NCBI GenBank assembly: GCA_025200525.1
Contig: CM045762.1
Location: 372,001-436,000 of the forward strand
Length of the DNA: 64,000 bases
Reading direction: 5' to 3'
DNA from: Camellia lanceoleosa
Taxonomy: Eukaryota > Streptophyta > Magnoliopsida > Ericales > Theaceae
A model generated the notes under the pieces. That model made no database searches, had not been told where the DNA came from, and was given only the letters and a program-made list of their open reading frames with translations. Of this stretch, positions 1-11,309 are shown piece by piece; the first letter of the stretch is position 1, and every line of letters begins with the position of its first letter. The translations under genes were made by a program, and so were the position numbers.

Positions 1-753
1 ACTTAACAATAAATAATCGCATAATTAAAATTAAGCACGTAATCAATATATAATTAATTTACTTAATTAAGGTGGTGGTTGTCACCCTCTGCTTGCATTA
101 TGAACTTCTGGAAAGAATGTTTTATCGCTCAAGCAGTAGATATTGCGCTCGAGCGGTTGGCCTATATGTGAGCACCGTTTTTTGTCACACTGCTCGACTT
201 ATAAAGTGAGTGCTCAAGCGGTCTTCGCGGCTTTATTTAGTATAAAGTGTGTTGTTTGCTATTTTTAGGGGGAAAACCCGTCTAGATTCTTAGAGAGAAG
301 TAAAAAAAAAAATTGTTCTATATTAGAGGGTGTTTATGTATTGTTTTCCTAGATAATTTGAGGGTGATCAATTGATCAACGAGCTTCATATAGACTATCA
401 TTAAGGGTTGTTTTGTTCTTTAATTCATATAAAAAAAAATGGTGTTCATCGATGAATTTTGGAAAACTTGGGCCTCAAGCTTTGGTGTATTCCCAAGTGG
501 CTCATCGTCGTGGATTCGATATCGGTGTTGTGGATTCAACGTTGGGCAAAGTAATTCCAAGGTGAAGACAGTGGTGGAAGAGACACATCGAGTTTGGGTC
601 AATTCAGGCGTGGATTCACTAGGTAATGAAGGATTCACACGTATAATTCTTTTTGGTCTTCTTAGTCATGCTCATTTTCACATACCAACCTTTAAGTTCA
701 ATGGGTAAATTTTGATTCCTAGTAAACTCACCTGGGGCCATGGTGGAATTCTG
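1..753. other. Unassigned left-edge sequence
   Basis: AT-rich at the start, then a stretch with recurring CTCGAGCGG/CTCAAGCGG words near 130-225 and a pyrimidine-poor leader-like segment near 270-310. An 89-codon open frame at 439-708 has no motif I recognise. By position it lies where the promoter, a first exon of the antisense gene of element C, or the 3' LTR of C could be. I find no match to the 5' LTR of C by eye, so I assign nothing. Confidence 0.4.
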
Positions 754-2743
754 AAAAGACTATCATATCCCTAATGACGTCCACCTCTCTCTGGCCGAGC
801 TAGACACCACACCCTGGGGCAAACCAGGCTTCGTCCCCTTTACAATGATATCAATTGTAGAGGCTGGGCTTCGGTTCCTTGTACAACCCCTTATATGCGA
901 GTTCCTTAGGCAAACAAGATTGTGTCCAACCCAACTCTCCACAAACACTTATAGAATAATAAATTGCATCGCCGAGCTAAACCGCCAACTCGGCCTCAAC
1001 CTCGGATTGGCCGAGCTATTTCATCAATACTCGCGCAGCCAAGATGACGACGGTTAGGTATACTACCTCAGAGTAAGAAGAGGACGAGAAAAAATTATAA
1101 AAAACACACCAAACAAAGACTTAAACAATGACGATTTCTTTTGGGTTTCAGGCAATTTTGAAGATCATGAAGCCCAGTTATCGGGCTATAATATAAACTG
1201 GAATAAAGGAACTGCCGGTAAGAACATTTCAGTTCAATTATTCTTTATTGTTCCAATTAACCACCGTGCTAACCCATTCCTTGCCTTTCTTTTTTGCACA
1301 TTAAACCAGCTCAAATCACACTATACTTACGCCAACCAGGATACCCTTCGTGCGCGCCGATACATAGCGATTGAGCCAAGCTACTAAACTTCGAACCGAC
1401 CTACCGGTACAGCGGAAGGAGGAAAACTAAAGTCACCGACTTGCTCCTAGAACCTTCCCCCAAGCCAGACCCCAGTCTTTCCCAAATCAACCTAATTCCT
1501 CTTACCGAAGAACAGGAGATGGCAAAGAGGTGGGTTGTCCGCGCCCTTATTACCGAGCAGACCGTCTCTTCCTCAGTCGAGGCCCAGAACGAGCTATCCC
1601 CAGTTGGTAACGCTCGAGAGGCCAAGGTCACCTTACCATCTGCTAGAGCCTCATCATCCCAACCTAGCAAAAGATAACATACCTCGGTCGGCAAAACACA
1701 GCGTTTAGTTGACGAAAAGGAAACCGAGCAACCTTAGGCCTCACTCCCTAAAACACCCACAGGTAGGCATCGAGCTACCCCATCTCTCCCTCTGGCTTGG
1801 TCACTAGTTGTGTCTTTCAAGGGTCCGATTCTGTTTGCGCCGAGAAGGACCATCTTCTGGTATTTAACTTGACAAAAAGTGTTTTTCTTCCAGCCAACAT
1901 GGCGCACCATGTCCATCTAACCGAGCTAAAGGCGATACGGTTTGCCAATAAGTTGCTTATTCTAGTAATGCTGAATTCTACTTTAAGTTTTGTTTTTGCC
2001 ACAAACTTGTCACTCGGTTCTTCTAACTGTAGATGTTATGCAAGCCGTGCAAAAGAACCAAATTGCCCATCAACGCGTGTTGGAATTGCGAAAAATGACA
2101 AAGGCGGCCATTGCCAATGGTAAAGCCAACGAGGGCGAGCTGAAAGAGCTTTAAGCAAAATTTGTCAAACTAAGTGCTAACCGCAATCACTTGGCTGAGC
2201 TTTTCAATACTACTGAGGAGGACAAGCAAAAAGCCTTGACCGAGCGAAAGGACCACTACCTTCAGGAGCTTGCTAAATTAGAGAAGAAAAAAGATGCCGA
2301 AATAAAGGCACTTCAAAAGAAAATAGAGGATGCTGAAGAGCGCGGCTTCAAAGAGGGCGAGGCAGTTTATGTCAAACAATGCGAGGTCACAAAAGATATC
2401 TTTTTCAAGAGTGGTTGGAAAGCCGTCTTTGGAAGCTCGCCACGTATCCATTTACGGACATTTTTGTGAATTCCCCTCACACTACATACCGAGCTGTATG
2501 GTGGACTACGCTGATGCAGTCCAACAGGAGCTTCTAAAAGAGGGGGAAGAGGAAGAGGAGATCCCCAATCCGGTGAATGCTCTCACTGCTGGCACAAACC
2601 TCAATCGCCAGTCTTCTCTACCCAGCACGGTTAACGTGGAGCTATCAATCGAACTATCCCATGGGGCAATTGCCCAGACCGATCTTCCTCCTGGCGAGGT
2701 CTGGGTTGATCTGGACGCTGACCTTGATGACTTATTTGCTTGA
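754..2743 (+). pseudogene. Antisense additional gene of element C (putative gypsy-type transposon family), decayed
   Basis: This plus-strand gene lies opposite to C pol. The frame open from 754 reads YHIPNDVHL, then GFVPF and EAGLRF (about 815-875). These resemble the N-terminal block of plant proteins annotated as putative gypsy-type transposon (Pfam Transposase_28, from memory). A middle block with YYLRVRRGRE and DDFFWVSGNF (1060-1160) is followed by GT at about 1218 and CAG at 1310, a likely intron. The C-terminal half (2191-2743) is a lysine/glutamate-rich coiled coil, then CEVTKDIFFKSGWKA, then an acidic tail ending DLDADLDDLFA before TGA at 2741-2743. Frame changes near 1060 and 2400 and in-frame stops indicate a pseudogene. 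Such antisense ORFs are known in Tat elements; their function is not established. Confidence 0.6.
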
Positions 2744-3060
2744 GACTTTCCCTGTTTTGTTTTTTCCTTTTGTGTTTCCTTTTGTTTTGACAGAATGTAA
2801 CTGGGCTACAAGCCCCTCTCTTTGTATTTAGTTTCAAAAATGAATGAAAGAAACTTTTCTCTTTTTTTTACTTCTGTTTGTTTGGTCACAATATTTTTTT
2901 GTTTCAGTGTTGTATCTTTTATGCTAAAAGGGTTAGTTTAATTAGCTCGGCTTTACCCCATCCTCCCTCTTTTTCGATCGAGATACATATCTCGGCAGAA
3001 GAACAACTTGCGAAATTGCCAAATTTTGATAACCGCGATTTTTATCATAGGTGAAGAGAG
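2744..3060. other. Spacer between antisense gene and tandem array of C
   Basis: T-rich sequence follows the stop of the antisense gene (2755-2880) and would be its 3' untranslated region. At 2982-3000 the first diverged ATCTCGG word of the downstream tandem array appears. I see no gene here. Confidence 0.4.
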
Positions 3061-3064
3061 AAAA

Positions 3065-3712
3065 CCGACCAACCTTCTTGGGCCTAGATCCTTATCTCGG
3101 CCGAAGAAGAAACAGTGTTGGTCAAACCTGCCAACTTTCTTGGGCCTAGATCCTTATCTCGGCTGAAGAAAAAATAGTGTTGGTCAAACCTGCCAACTTT
3201 CTGGAGCCTAGATCCTTATCTCTGCTAAAGAAAAAAAATTGTTGGTCACACCTGCCAATTTTCTTGAGCCTAGATCCTTATCTCGGCTGAAGAAGAAACA
3301 GTGTTGGTCAAACCTACCAATTTCTTGAGCCTAGATCTTTATTTCGGCTGAAGAAGAAAAAATATTGGTCAAACCGGCCAACTTTCTTGAGCCTAGATCC
3401 TTATCTCGGCTGAAGAAGAAAAAATGTTGGTCAAACCTGCCAACTTTCTTGAGCCTAGATCCGTATCTCAGTTGAAGAAGAAAAAGTGTTAGTCAAACTT
3501 GCCAGCTTTCTTGAGCCTAGATCCTTATCTCGGTTGAAAAAAAAAAAGTGTTGGTCAACCCTACCAACTTTCTTGAGCCTAGATCCTTATCTCGGCTGAA
3601 GAAGAGAACTAAGTGTTGGTCAAACCTGCCAACCATCTTGAGCCTAGATCCTTATCTTGGCTAAAAGAAAAAAGTGTTGGTCAAACCTGCCAACCCTCTT
3701 AATTGCCCCCAA
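3065..3712. repeat. 61-bp tandem array in the 3' region of element C (about 10 copies)
   Basis: The word CCTAGATCCTTATCTCGGCT, or a close variant, recurs about every 61-63 bp (near 3084, 3145, 3206, 3270, 3330, 3393, 3455, 3516, 3577, 3640). Each is followed by a purine-rich GAAGAAGAAAAA stretch and GTTGGTCAAACCTGCCAAC. Copies differ by several substitutions and variable A-runs. The array lies between the end of integrase and the antisense gene. This is the position of the hypervariable 3' region reported for Tat/Ogre elements as a source of satellite repeats. Confidence 0.9.
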
Positions 3713-3816
3713 TTGGCAATAACTATGAACAACTTCTACAAAGGAAAGAATTTTCCAAAAAAGAAACTACTTGTTTTATTGTAAAAAGAAAAATTACAAG
3801 TGTATTTAAGAAAAAG

Positions 3817-4889
3817 CTAAAAGTAAAATAGTTTGAGATTGGTCGTGTTCCATGGTCTGGGAATAGCTTTGCTGTCCATATCTTCCAAATGATATGCCAC
3901 TTTTCTCGCTAAACCAATCACTTTGTATGGTCCTTCCCAGTTAGGTCCTAACTTGCCATCTCCGTTACTTTGCACCGTACCCAATCTCCAATCTTGAATT
4001 GCCTTGGGTGCACTGTTTTGTTATATTTCCTAGATAACTCTTGTTGGTATGAGGCAATGTGTACTAATGCCCTTTCCCTTCATTCTTCTGCAAGGTCGAG
4101 TTCCAAGGTTATGGCCTCACTATTTAAGTTTTGATCAAACTTTTCGCTTCTAATAGTGGGGAGGCCTACCTCCAACAGGATTGCCGCCTCCATGCCATAG
4201 GCCAAGGAAAAATGTGTTTCTCTAGTTGATCGTCGAGGTGTGGTACGGTAGGCCCATAAGACATAGAGAAGTTCCTCAACCCACTTGTGTTTTGCTCTTT
4301 CCAATCTCTTCTTCAGACCGTCTAAGACTAATTTGTTGGAAGCCTCAGCCTGGCTATTAGTTTGGGGGTACACCGGTGTAGAGTTGTAGAATTCTATCTT
4401 ATATTCTTCACAAAAGCCCCCTGAAGATTTTGCCATCAAACTGAGTGCCGTTGTCAAATATTAGAGCCTTGGGTATGCCGGACTGAGTTATGATGTTTTT
4501 CCAGACGAATTTCTTAATGTCTTTTTCTTTTATAGATGTGAGTGATTCTGCCTCCACCCACTTTGTGAAATAGTCATTCTTCTTGCGAAAGAACTTTTCT
4601 GTTGCGGTATGGTGAGTGGTCCCACTATGTCTAGGCCCTACATTGCAAAGGGTCATGGGCTGGTCAATGGTAGAAGCTCTCTAGCTAGTTGATGTATTTG
4701 GTGCGCGAACTTCTGGCATTTCTCGCACTTCTTGACATATTTCTCTGAATTTGCTTGTATGTATTGCCACCAATAGCCTTGTGAAATTGCTCGGTATGCC
4801 AGCGACCTTTCCCCTTGGTGGCTTTCGCAAACGCCTTCATGTATTTCAAACAAAAACGCCTCGACCTTGCTGGGATGGACACACTTCAA
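3817..4889 (-). pseudogene. Integrase of element C (C-terminal part of pol), frameshifted
   Basis: Minus-strand reading from 4889: a HHCC zinc-binding region (EIHEGVCESHQG, then CEKCQKFAH, 4660-4850), then the catalytic core with DYFTKWVEAE and IFDNGTQF (about 4455-4580). Next come VYPQTNSQAEASNK and WAYRTTPRRS (4200-4400), then a C-terminal part ending near DMDSKAIPRPWN with TAG at 3817-3819. The role would be insertion of the cDNA into chromosomal DNA. The frame breaks at about 4650 and again between 4408 and 4457, and the strand usually carrying the first catalytic Asp is scrambled near 4600-4640. It is therefore inactive. Domain identity is secure; exact frameshift positions are approximate. 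Confidence 0.85.
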
Positions 4890-6106
4890 ATAAGGCCCTG
4901 TGAAGGACCTTTTGTATAATGCTAGTGATGGGGAGAGCCAAAATCGCTGTGACTTCGCTCAAATTTTGTTGGCTTCTTTCTTTTCTTCAGGTAAGATGCT
5001 ATCTTTTAAAAATATTATGATTGGGTCCATCCAAGAAGGGCCTAGCTCGACACAACATACTTCGGCTGCTTCGGGTTCTTCAATACTTGGTCTAGTAGGA
5101 AGTCAATCAGCAATGGGTGTAGGATAGATGTATATGCCATTGATGCAAAACCTGCCAGCTCATCTACTTTATTATTTTCCACCTGGCTGATTTGCTCTAT
5201 CCGGACTACTTCAAACTTCATAATCTCCTTTCGAACCAAGTCTTGGTACTTAGCCATTTTATCATCCTTCGCTTCGTAGTAGCTTGAAATCTAGTTGACT
5301 ACCAGCTGGGAGTCACTGTACACCATCAGCTCGGTGGCCTTCATGCGAAGTGTCTCCGACTCGTTGTTGGATGCTGGGAAGCCAATGTTGACTACCTGTT
5401 CAACTGTTAGGCCATCTGGTGAGATGTAGACTATACCCAGTCCTACACCGTACCTGTTGGATGCTCTATCTACAAAGAGTTTCCACATCTCTCCGACGAA
5501 TAGCTTCCAGCAAGTGGAGGGGTCTGATGATGTATTGGGATCAGGGGTGTTACCAATGTCTTCTCCTAGGTTAATGTCTGTCATTGGTCCTTGTTTCTCA
5601 CTGTCTAATTGTCTCAAGACTTTGCTTTTAGGTGAGTCCTTGCTAGTAATGATGTGGTATGTTCCTTCTTTGCATTCTTTAGGGTTGGGTGGCCTGCTGT
5701 TTGACTAAGCATCCTGTTCTGGGGGCTACGCCATTCTTGCGGCACTTTCCCCCCTTCTTTCGGTTGCCTCGGTCAAGTCAATCAGGCAAACATGATGACT
5801 TCCTGGTGTGAACTCGGTCACGAAGTCTGCCAAGGCTTGGGCCTTTATTGCGGTTCTAGGTTGAAACTTAATGTCGAACTGTCCCAACTGCACTGCCCAT
5901 TTCAAGATTCATCCAGAAAAATCTGTCCTCTCAAACAAGGCTTTTAAGGGGAAAGTCGTTAAGACAATCACGGTGTGGGCATGGAAATAGTGTGACAACT
6001 TTCTTGAAGCCATCATTAAAGTTAGGGCTAGCTTTTCCAATGGAAGGTACCTTGTTTTAGTGCCTAGCAATGTCTTACTAACATAAAAGTTAAGCAGGTG
6101 TTGTAT
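4890..6106 (-). pseudogene. RNase H, second (archaeal-type) RNase H and linker of element C pol
   Basis: Below the RT, the minus-strand reading continues as the RT-linked RNase H (about 5760-6106; LPLEKLALTL and KAQALADFV are readable across stops). A second RNase H follows at 5042-5500, with FVDRASN, NNESETLRMKA, YSDSQLVVN and VDELAGFAS carrying the four acidic positions. A TAG after SDSQLVVN (about 5291) and a TAG at about 6107 interrupt it. Two RNase H domains in one pol are characteristic of the Tat lineage, where the second resembles archaeal RNase HI. Its glycine after the first catalytic Asp is replaced by Arg (VDRAS). The section 4890-5040 is the tether to integrase and has more stops. 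Confidence 0.75.
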
Positions 6107-6766
6107 TCATTCCGCTCTGACCAACACTGCGCTAACAACATGCTGGGAAACTGTTAAGTACAAAAAGAGCTCTTCTCCTGCTCCTAGGGTTACTAACAAC
6201 GGAGGAGAGGTCATGTAGTCTTTCAAGCTTTTTAGGGCACGGTCGCACTCATCATCCCACTTAAACTTGGTCTTCAGTGCCTGGAAGAATGGTCGACACT
6301 TCTCTGACGACTGACTTATGAACCGGTTAAGCGCGGCTGCTAGGCCCGTGAGATGTTGTACTTCTTTGATTCTATTGGCCATCTCAAGATCTTGGATGGC
6401 TTTGATCTGGGAGAGATCAGCTTCTATACCCCGGTTGGTCACTAAAAAGCCCATGAATTTGCCTAATCCTACGCTGAATTTAGATGTGTTCAGGTGCAAC
6501 TTGTGGGACTTCAAAATTTGGAACATTTCATCTAGGTCCCTGAGATGGTCCCTCTTATCCCTGCTTTTGACCACCATATCATCTATGTAAGCTTCCATTG
6601 TTCTATCTAACAATGGTGCAAACATTTTGGTGATCATCCGTTGGAATGTAGCCCCTACATTTTTTAGGCCAAAAGGCATGACCTTGTAGCAATATAGTTC
6701 TCTAGGTGTTCTAAACGATGTGACCTCCTGATTCGGTTCATACATAGCGATCTGATAGTAACCACG
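6107..6766 (-). pseudogene. Reverse transcriptase, C-terminal half (element C), cut by element A
   Basis: This is the palm and thumb half of the [22 protein letters not shown] leads to the catalytic YIDDMVVKS motif (about 6560-6590), then [11 protein letters not shown] and the connection to RNase H. The upper edge at 6766 is the exact insertion point of element A. The reading on the far side resumes at 22893 after removing A and one copy of CCACG. The frame is open from 6766 to the TAG at 6107-6109. Confidence 0.9.
6762..6766. other. Target-site duplication of element A, left copy (CCACG)
   Basis: CCACG directly precedes TGTAACACG at 6767. The same five bases follow the right end of the element at 22893-22897. 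Removing the element and one copy restores continuity of the RT of C. Confidence 0.95.
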
Positions 6767-9700
6767 TGTAACACGCCCGCGAGGGACCTCGTGCTACAGT
6801 TCGGACTCCTTTTTTGTTTGTTGCGGTTCGTAATCTGAACCAAAGAGTCCAACTCTGGCAGATCGTTTGAGAAAACCGATTTTGTTTTGAAAAGTAGTGC
6901 CAAACATGGACTGCTTTGCCAGATACAGAGTCGCCACCTAAATATTTTTTTAATGGGGGAATTTAGGAAACCCTGACTCGGTGCCGAAGGCCACGTGTCC
7001 GTCATCACCAAAGTAGTCTTGGCTCGGGAGCTTGGGTACGATCGGGGAAGGTCAGCTATGAGCACCCCCTTTCGCCCGGTCCGAAGACCGGCCTCTACTA
7101 ACCGTGATATCCGATTTTGAAAACATTACATGCTCTTATTCTAATTATTAGCCTAGAATTACTATGTTATGCGCACAGCAAACAAGTATAGACTAGATCG
7201 CCTAATTTGGAAATAATCATTGCATATCTGTTTGTTTTGAAAACGTTTCGGGTTTTGCTACTCGCAAGTAGGCTAAAACACGGATTTCAACGAGTTTCTC
7301 CAACTCAAGCAATCCAACCTCCACCCACAGGCATTCAAACAGTTATATCACATAAGCACTTAGCCTCATGGTAGTCATGCTATTATGGCAACATTCACAC
7401 GCATGTGTTATGCTTAAGCATAAAAACTTACCTAGTACTCCAAGCCAAGACAGAAAACTAGTTAGTAATCATGCATGATCCTAGTTCATGTTGAGTGGCT
7501 AATGCAACACATGCAAAGGTGTAATCTAGACAGGCTCGGCTATCCTAAACATGGCATATGGAATGCTACAAATAACACGTATTCGATTTGGAATTGAAGT
7601 ACAATGCAATTTGTATGATGTACCGAGCCCGATGCATCTTAACAAATGCATGGATGCACGCATGCATTGCATAAGGTATGCTAATTTTAAATATGCCCTA
7701 ATCTACCATCATAAGCAGGTAAATAAAAGGGAAGAAAGAAATGGGGGTTGGAAGACATACACACACTCACCCACACTTATTACAATTATGCCCTCTCTTG
7801 GAGGGACCAAAAGAATATACAGTCCAAAAATAATACAGTCCGAATACAGAATAAATAAATTATTACAGAAATTTCTAATTATCAAATTAAATCAAATGTA
7901 AAGAAGGGGCCTCACTTATCGGGATATCACGAATGATGCATGCTCGAATCCGACTACTTGGAAAGTCCGCACCATGCCACTGTTGCCTCTGTTTTACTGC
8001 CTTTTCTTCACTGAAAACTGTCAAAGTCCCAGAGAACCTTCTATGAGCATTGCAGAACATCATCGGCTGGGAGGGATGGCCACCGGCCGTGTACAATAGT
8101 CACCGGCTGTCAATGATGTTATCGGCCACCCATATAGTGCCTCGGCACTATATAATGCCGATCGGCACAAAATTCTGCGAGGAGGCAGTTTTGACAAAGA
8201 AAGAGACAAGCGAGGCATGGCATGAATTTTTTAGGCATATGTAAGCATGGCCAATGCTTCCCTATCATGTTTGGGACTCAAGGGAGCATGACCCTTGGTT
8301 CTTGGGCCATCAATTATGCATCTTGGTGCATGATAGCCTAAGGAACCAAGATTGCATTTCAATGTGAATATGCATGCAACACACAAATGAGAACTAAGTC
8401 CCTATCATGTCAGGATCAAGGGCCTTAGTGACCATGAGTTGAGACAAGTTGCATCACTTGCAATATGAACTCATCTCAACCCTTACACTTGGTTTGACAC
8501 CCCAAACCAAGTAATGCAATGCATGTTATGCAAACATGGCTCCATGATGCAACCTAATACTAAAATGCCAACATGCCAAATGTAATGCAACATGCAAGGT
8601 GCAAATGCAATGCAAACATGGGCAATTTAGGCGATAGGACTAACATGTAGCAACACTTAATGAATCAATTAAGCAACAAACATGAGGCAAACATACAATG
8701 GTGGATTTAACTACAATGGGGCAGCCCTCAAACCAACCCAAAACAGTGGCAAAACACCCAAGATTGTAACCAATGTACATGCCAATATGCAAACCAAATG
8801 GGGCCAAGTCTAGGGCACCGAAAGGGAACACTCCTCCACCATTACCAAGACCACTCATGACATGAATTATGTAAGCAAAAACAGAGTTCCATCATGCATA
8901 AATACACCCAAAAACATTGGTATGACAGCCCCAAAATGCTCTAAACATGCAAGCATGCACAACACCCTTTTTAAAGCATAAGAGACCAATACTTCAAAGC
9001 ATGAAAGGCATGACAAATGGAGACATATAAACCTGGTATAGGGACTGAAATAACATATTAAATGATTCCAAATCATCTAAATAACCTATCCAACGCATAT
9101 ACATGGATCACATCCTTAAGGCTTACAAGCAACAATGCAAAGCAACTACATTAAGCATGCCAAAAATGGTAAAACCAGTGGCCAACAGACCTAAAACAAG
9201 ACAAATCATGGCCAAAAGCTTCAATAAGTCAAGTTAAAACATGAGGATATACAAGGCTAAACCCATGACACATTTCTAGACAAAGTAGAGCATTACAAAG
9301 CAAGTGTAAGATGAAAAGCCCAAACAGAAAAAGACCCTTCTACAACACTGAAGACGGACCAAAAATATGACTACTTTCAGTAGATGAAAACCCCCAAATC
9401 AGTATACAAATATGCCAAAGATGCTATGCAAGAAATAGGCCAACAAAGGGCTATAACATGAAGTATACAAAACATTCGTCAAACAGCCAAAGACCCTTAA
9501 TGAAACATGACAAGGGGGTCAAAATATGGCCACTCTCAGTTCTAATAATGGCCAAAAAACAGAAGAAAGATAAGCTAAACAAATATGCAAAAATGGGGAC
9601 CAAAGAGGGGTAATGAAGCAAGTCATACATGGAGGTCCCCAACAGTGTTGAGCCCTTCTTCAAAGTTGAAGAAGGGCTCAAAAAAAGCCTCTTTACAGTT

Positions 9701-10940
9701 TACATCGAAGCCCAAAAAATACTTGTAAATAAGGCTAACCAATGAAGCTAAAAATGCGAAGTTCTGAAATGGATGCTTACCCTTGAAGAACAGCAAACCA
9801 GCACCTCTTGGACCAAGTTTAGGTGCTCCTAAGCTCTTCAAATGGCCTCCCAAGTGCTGGAATGGAGGATGGAGGTGTTGTGTTAGGTGTTGTAGGGCAA
9901 ATGGTGCAAAAACAAAGGTGTTTGGAGGCTTGGATAAGATAGATATAGAGAGGGAGGTGGGATATACATGTATATATCAGATATATCAGTATATCTTCTG
10001 GTTTTCTTGCTCAAAATCTCCAACCCTAGACAAAGGAAGAGGAGGGGTGCCTATAGGCAACAAAAAGTGCTCAAAGCTTCTCTAAGAAGCTATGCCAAAA
10101 GGGGCAAAGGGTGCAAAGGGTTCTAGGCTTCTAGAGGAAGCTAATACAGTTGGCCAAGCTTCCCCAAGAAGCTTGGCCAAAGGGTTCAAGCTTCTAGAAG
10201 CTTTAGGGGGTTCAAAGGTGCAAAAGGGTGCAAAATAGCCATATATATGCACGGGGGAGTGTGCTGTTGCATTCAACTGCATAGTGGGATGCACCAGCCT
10301 TGGAGGGTGCAAAGGGTGCAAACCGGCCAGAAAAATTGGTCGTCGGCCAAAATAAAGTGCCGGTCGGCACTATTTTCTGCCGGTCGGCAAAATAGATTGC
10401 CGATAGATGATTCCAAGGTCAAAAAATGGCCGGTGGGTATGAAAATTGAAGCCCCGGAAGTTATCTTTCCAATGGCGCAAACCTTGCATCAAAATTCCTC
10501 CTGTGAAAAAAGTTATGCCCTTTTGGTGAAGCCGCGCAGACTCGATCCAACCGGGATGATGCCCAGCTTCAACCAATCATATCTCCTCCACCCGGACTTG
10601 GCTTTGGGAGATTCTTGAGTATAAAGTGAAGCCCCGGAAGTCTTCTTTCCAACAGTGGTGGCCTCATAGCTTAACTCCAAGTATGCAATTGAATAAGCCT
10701 GATTCAGCAAGGGCCGCTCGACTTTCTTCTACCTGGATTTATGGCGAACTTCTTCTCCAACCTATTTTCTCCCCTCCTCTCCTCTTTTCTTCAACTCCAA
10801 ACCCCTAAACAAAGTGTTTCGAAGGGTTTGCCTCTCTCCTTGCCGAAGGAATTGAATCTTTGGCTTGCACATCTCTCAACACCGAGCAAACCATCAGTAA
10901 TGCCCAAGTCTTGAGGGCGGTCAAAAATGAGGTGTTTACA
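6767..10940 (-). repeat. Left (3') LTR of element A, 4174 bp
   Basis: Starts TGTAACACGCCCGCGAGGG and ends GGTGTTTACA on the plus strand. It matches the right LTR along its whole length, with only a few differences per hundred bases by eye. Those include small indels near 7910-7960 and 10255-10290. Short open frames inside (for example 7551-7901 and 8640-8858) recur in both LTRs only because the LTRs are copies. No protein motif is recognisable. Confidence 0.95.
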
Positions 10941-10954
10941 GTTGCCCCTCTTTG
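10941..10954 (-). other. Polypurine tract of element A
   Basis: On the minus strand CAAAGAGGGGCAAC directly abuts the start of the 3' LTR (TGTAAACACC). This is the expected site and composition of the plus-strand primer. An identical tract sits in the same place in element B. Confidence 0.85.
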
Positions 10955-11082
10955 ACAAAACTCGAAAGTCATAACAGTGACGGGAGTGAATGTCAAAGCC
11001 CCGTGACGACCCATTTTTGACAGGGCCAAAGACTTGGACAAACAAACAAAATATAGATAGATAAATGGTTGTGCCCGCAGGC

Positions 11083-11124
11083 TGCCTACGTATCCCTTTG
11101 CAAGGAATCAAACCAGCGTAGTTC
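11083..11124. other. Hairpin-capable CTACGTA element, copy 1 (element A)
   Basis: GCCTACGTATCCC, a short loop, then AGGAATCAAACC and GCGTAG form a dyad. Related copies lie at 15054-15095 and 47963-48003. Confidence 0.5.
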
Positions 11125-11309
11125 AGGGGCAAGATGCAAAGTGATGCACAATGCAAGTGCATAACTTATGATCATGCAAAGGATGCTGTGATGAAGCAAT
11201 TATGCAAAATAAATGCAACATTTTAAGCGAATGCTATGCAAGCAAGTAAACGTGAACCAACCTACATCTCATGCAGAAAGGATGTAAGAGAATTATGCAA
11301 TTCTCACAA

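Noticed and set aside
439..708. An 89-codon plus-strand open frame
   Set aside because: No recognisable domain and a tryptophan/serine-rich composition. It could be a chance frame or a leader of the antisense gene of C, so I did not call it a gene.
1..753. Candidate 3' LTR of element C at the left edge
   Set aside because: No stretch matched the 5' LTR (TGTACAAGAACG start or ATATATAGAACA end), so the LTR was not called.
8640..8858. Open frames that occur identically at 8640-8858 and 20586-20804 (and other such pairs)
   Set aside because: They are the same positions in the two LTRs of element A. The identity reflects LTR duplication rather than coding constraint.
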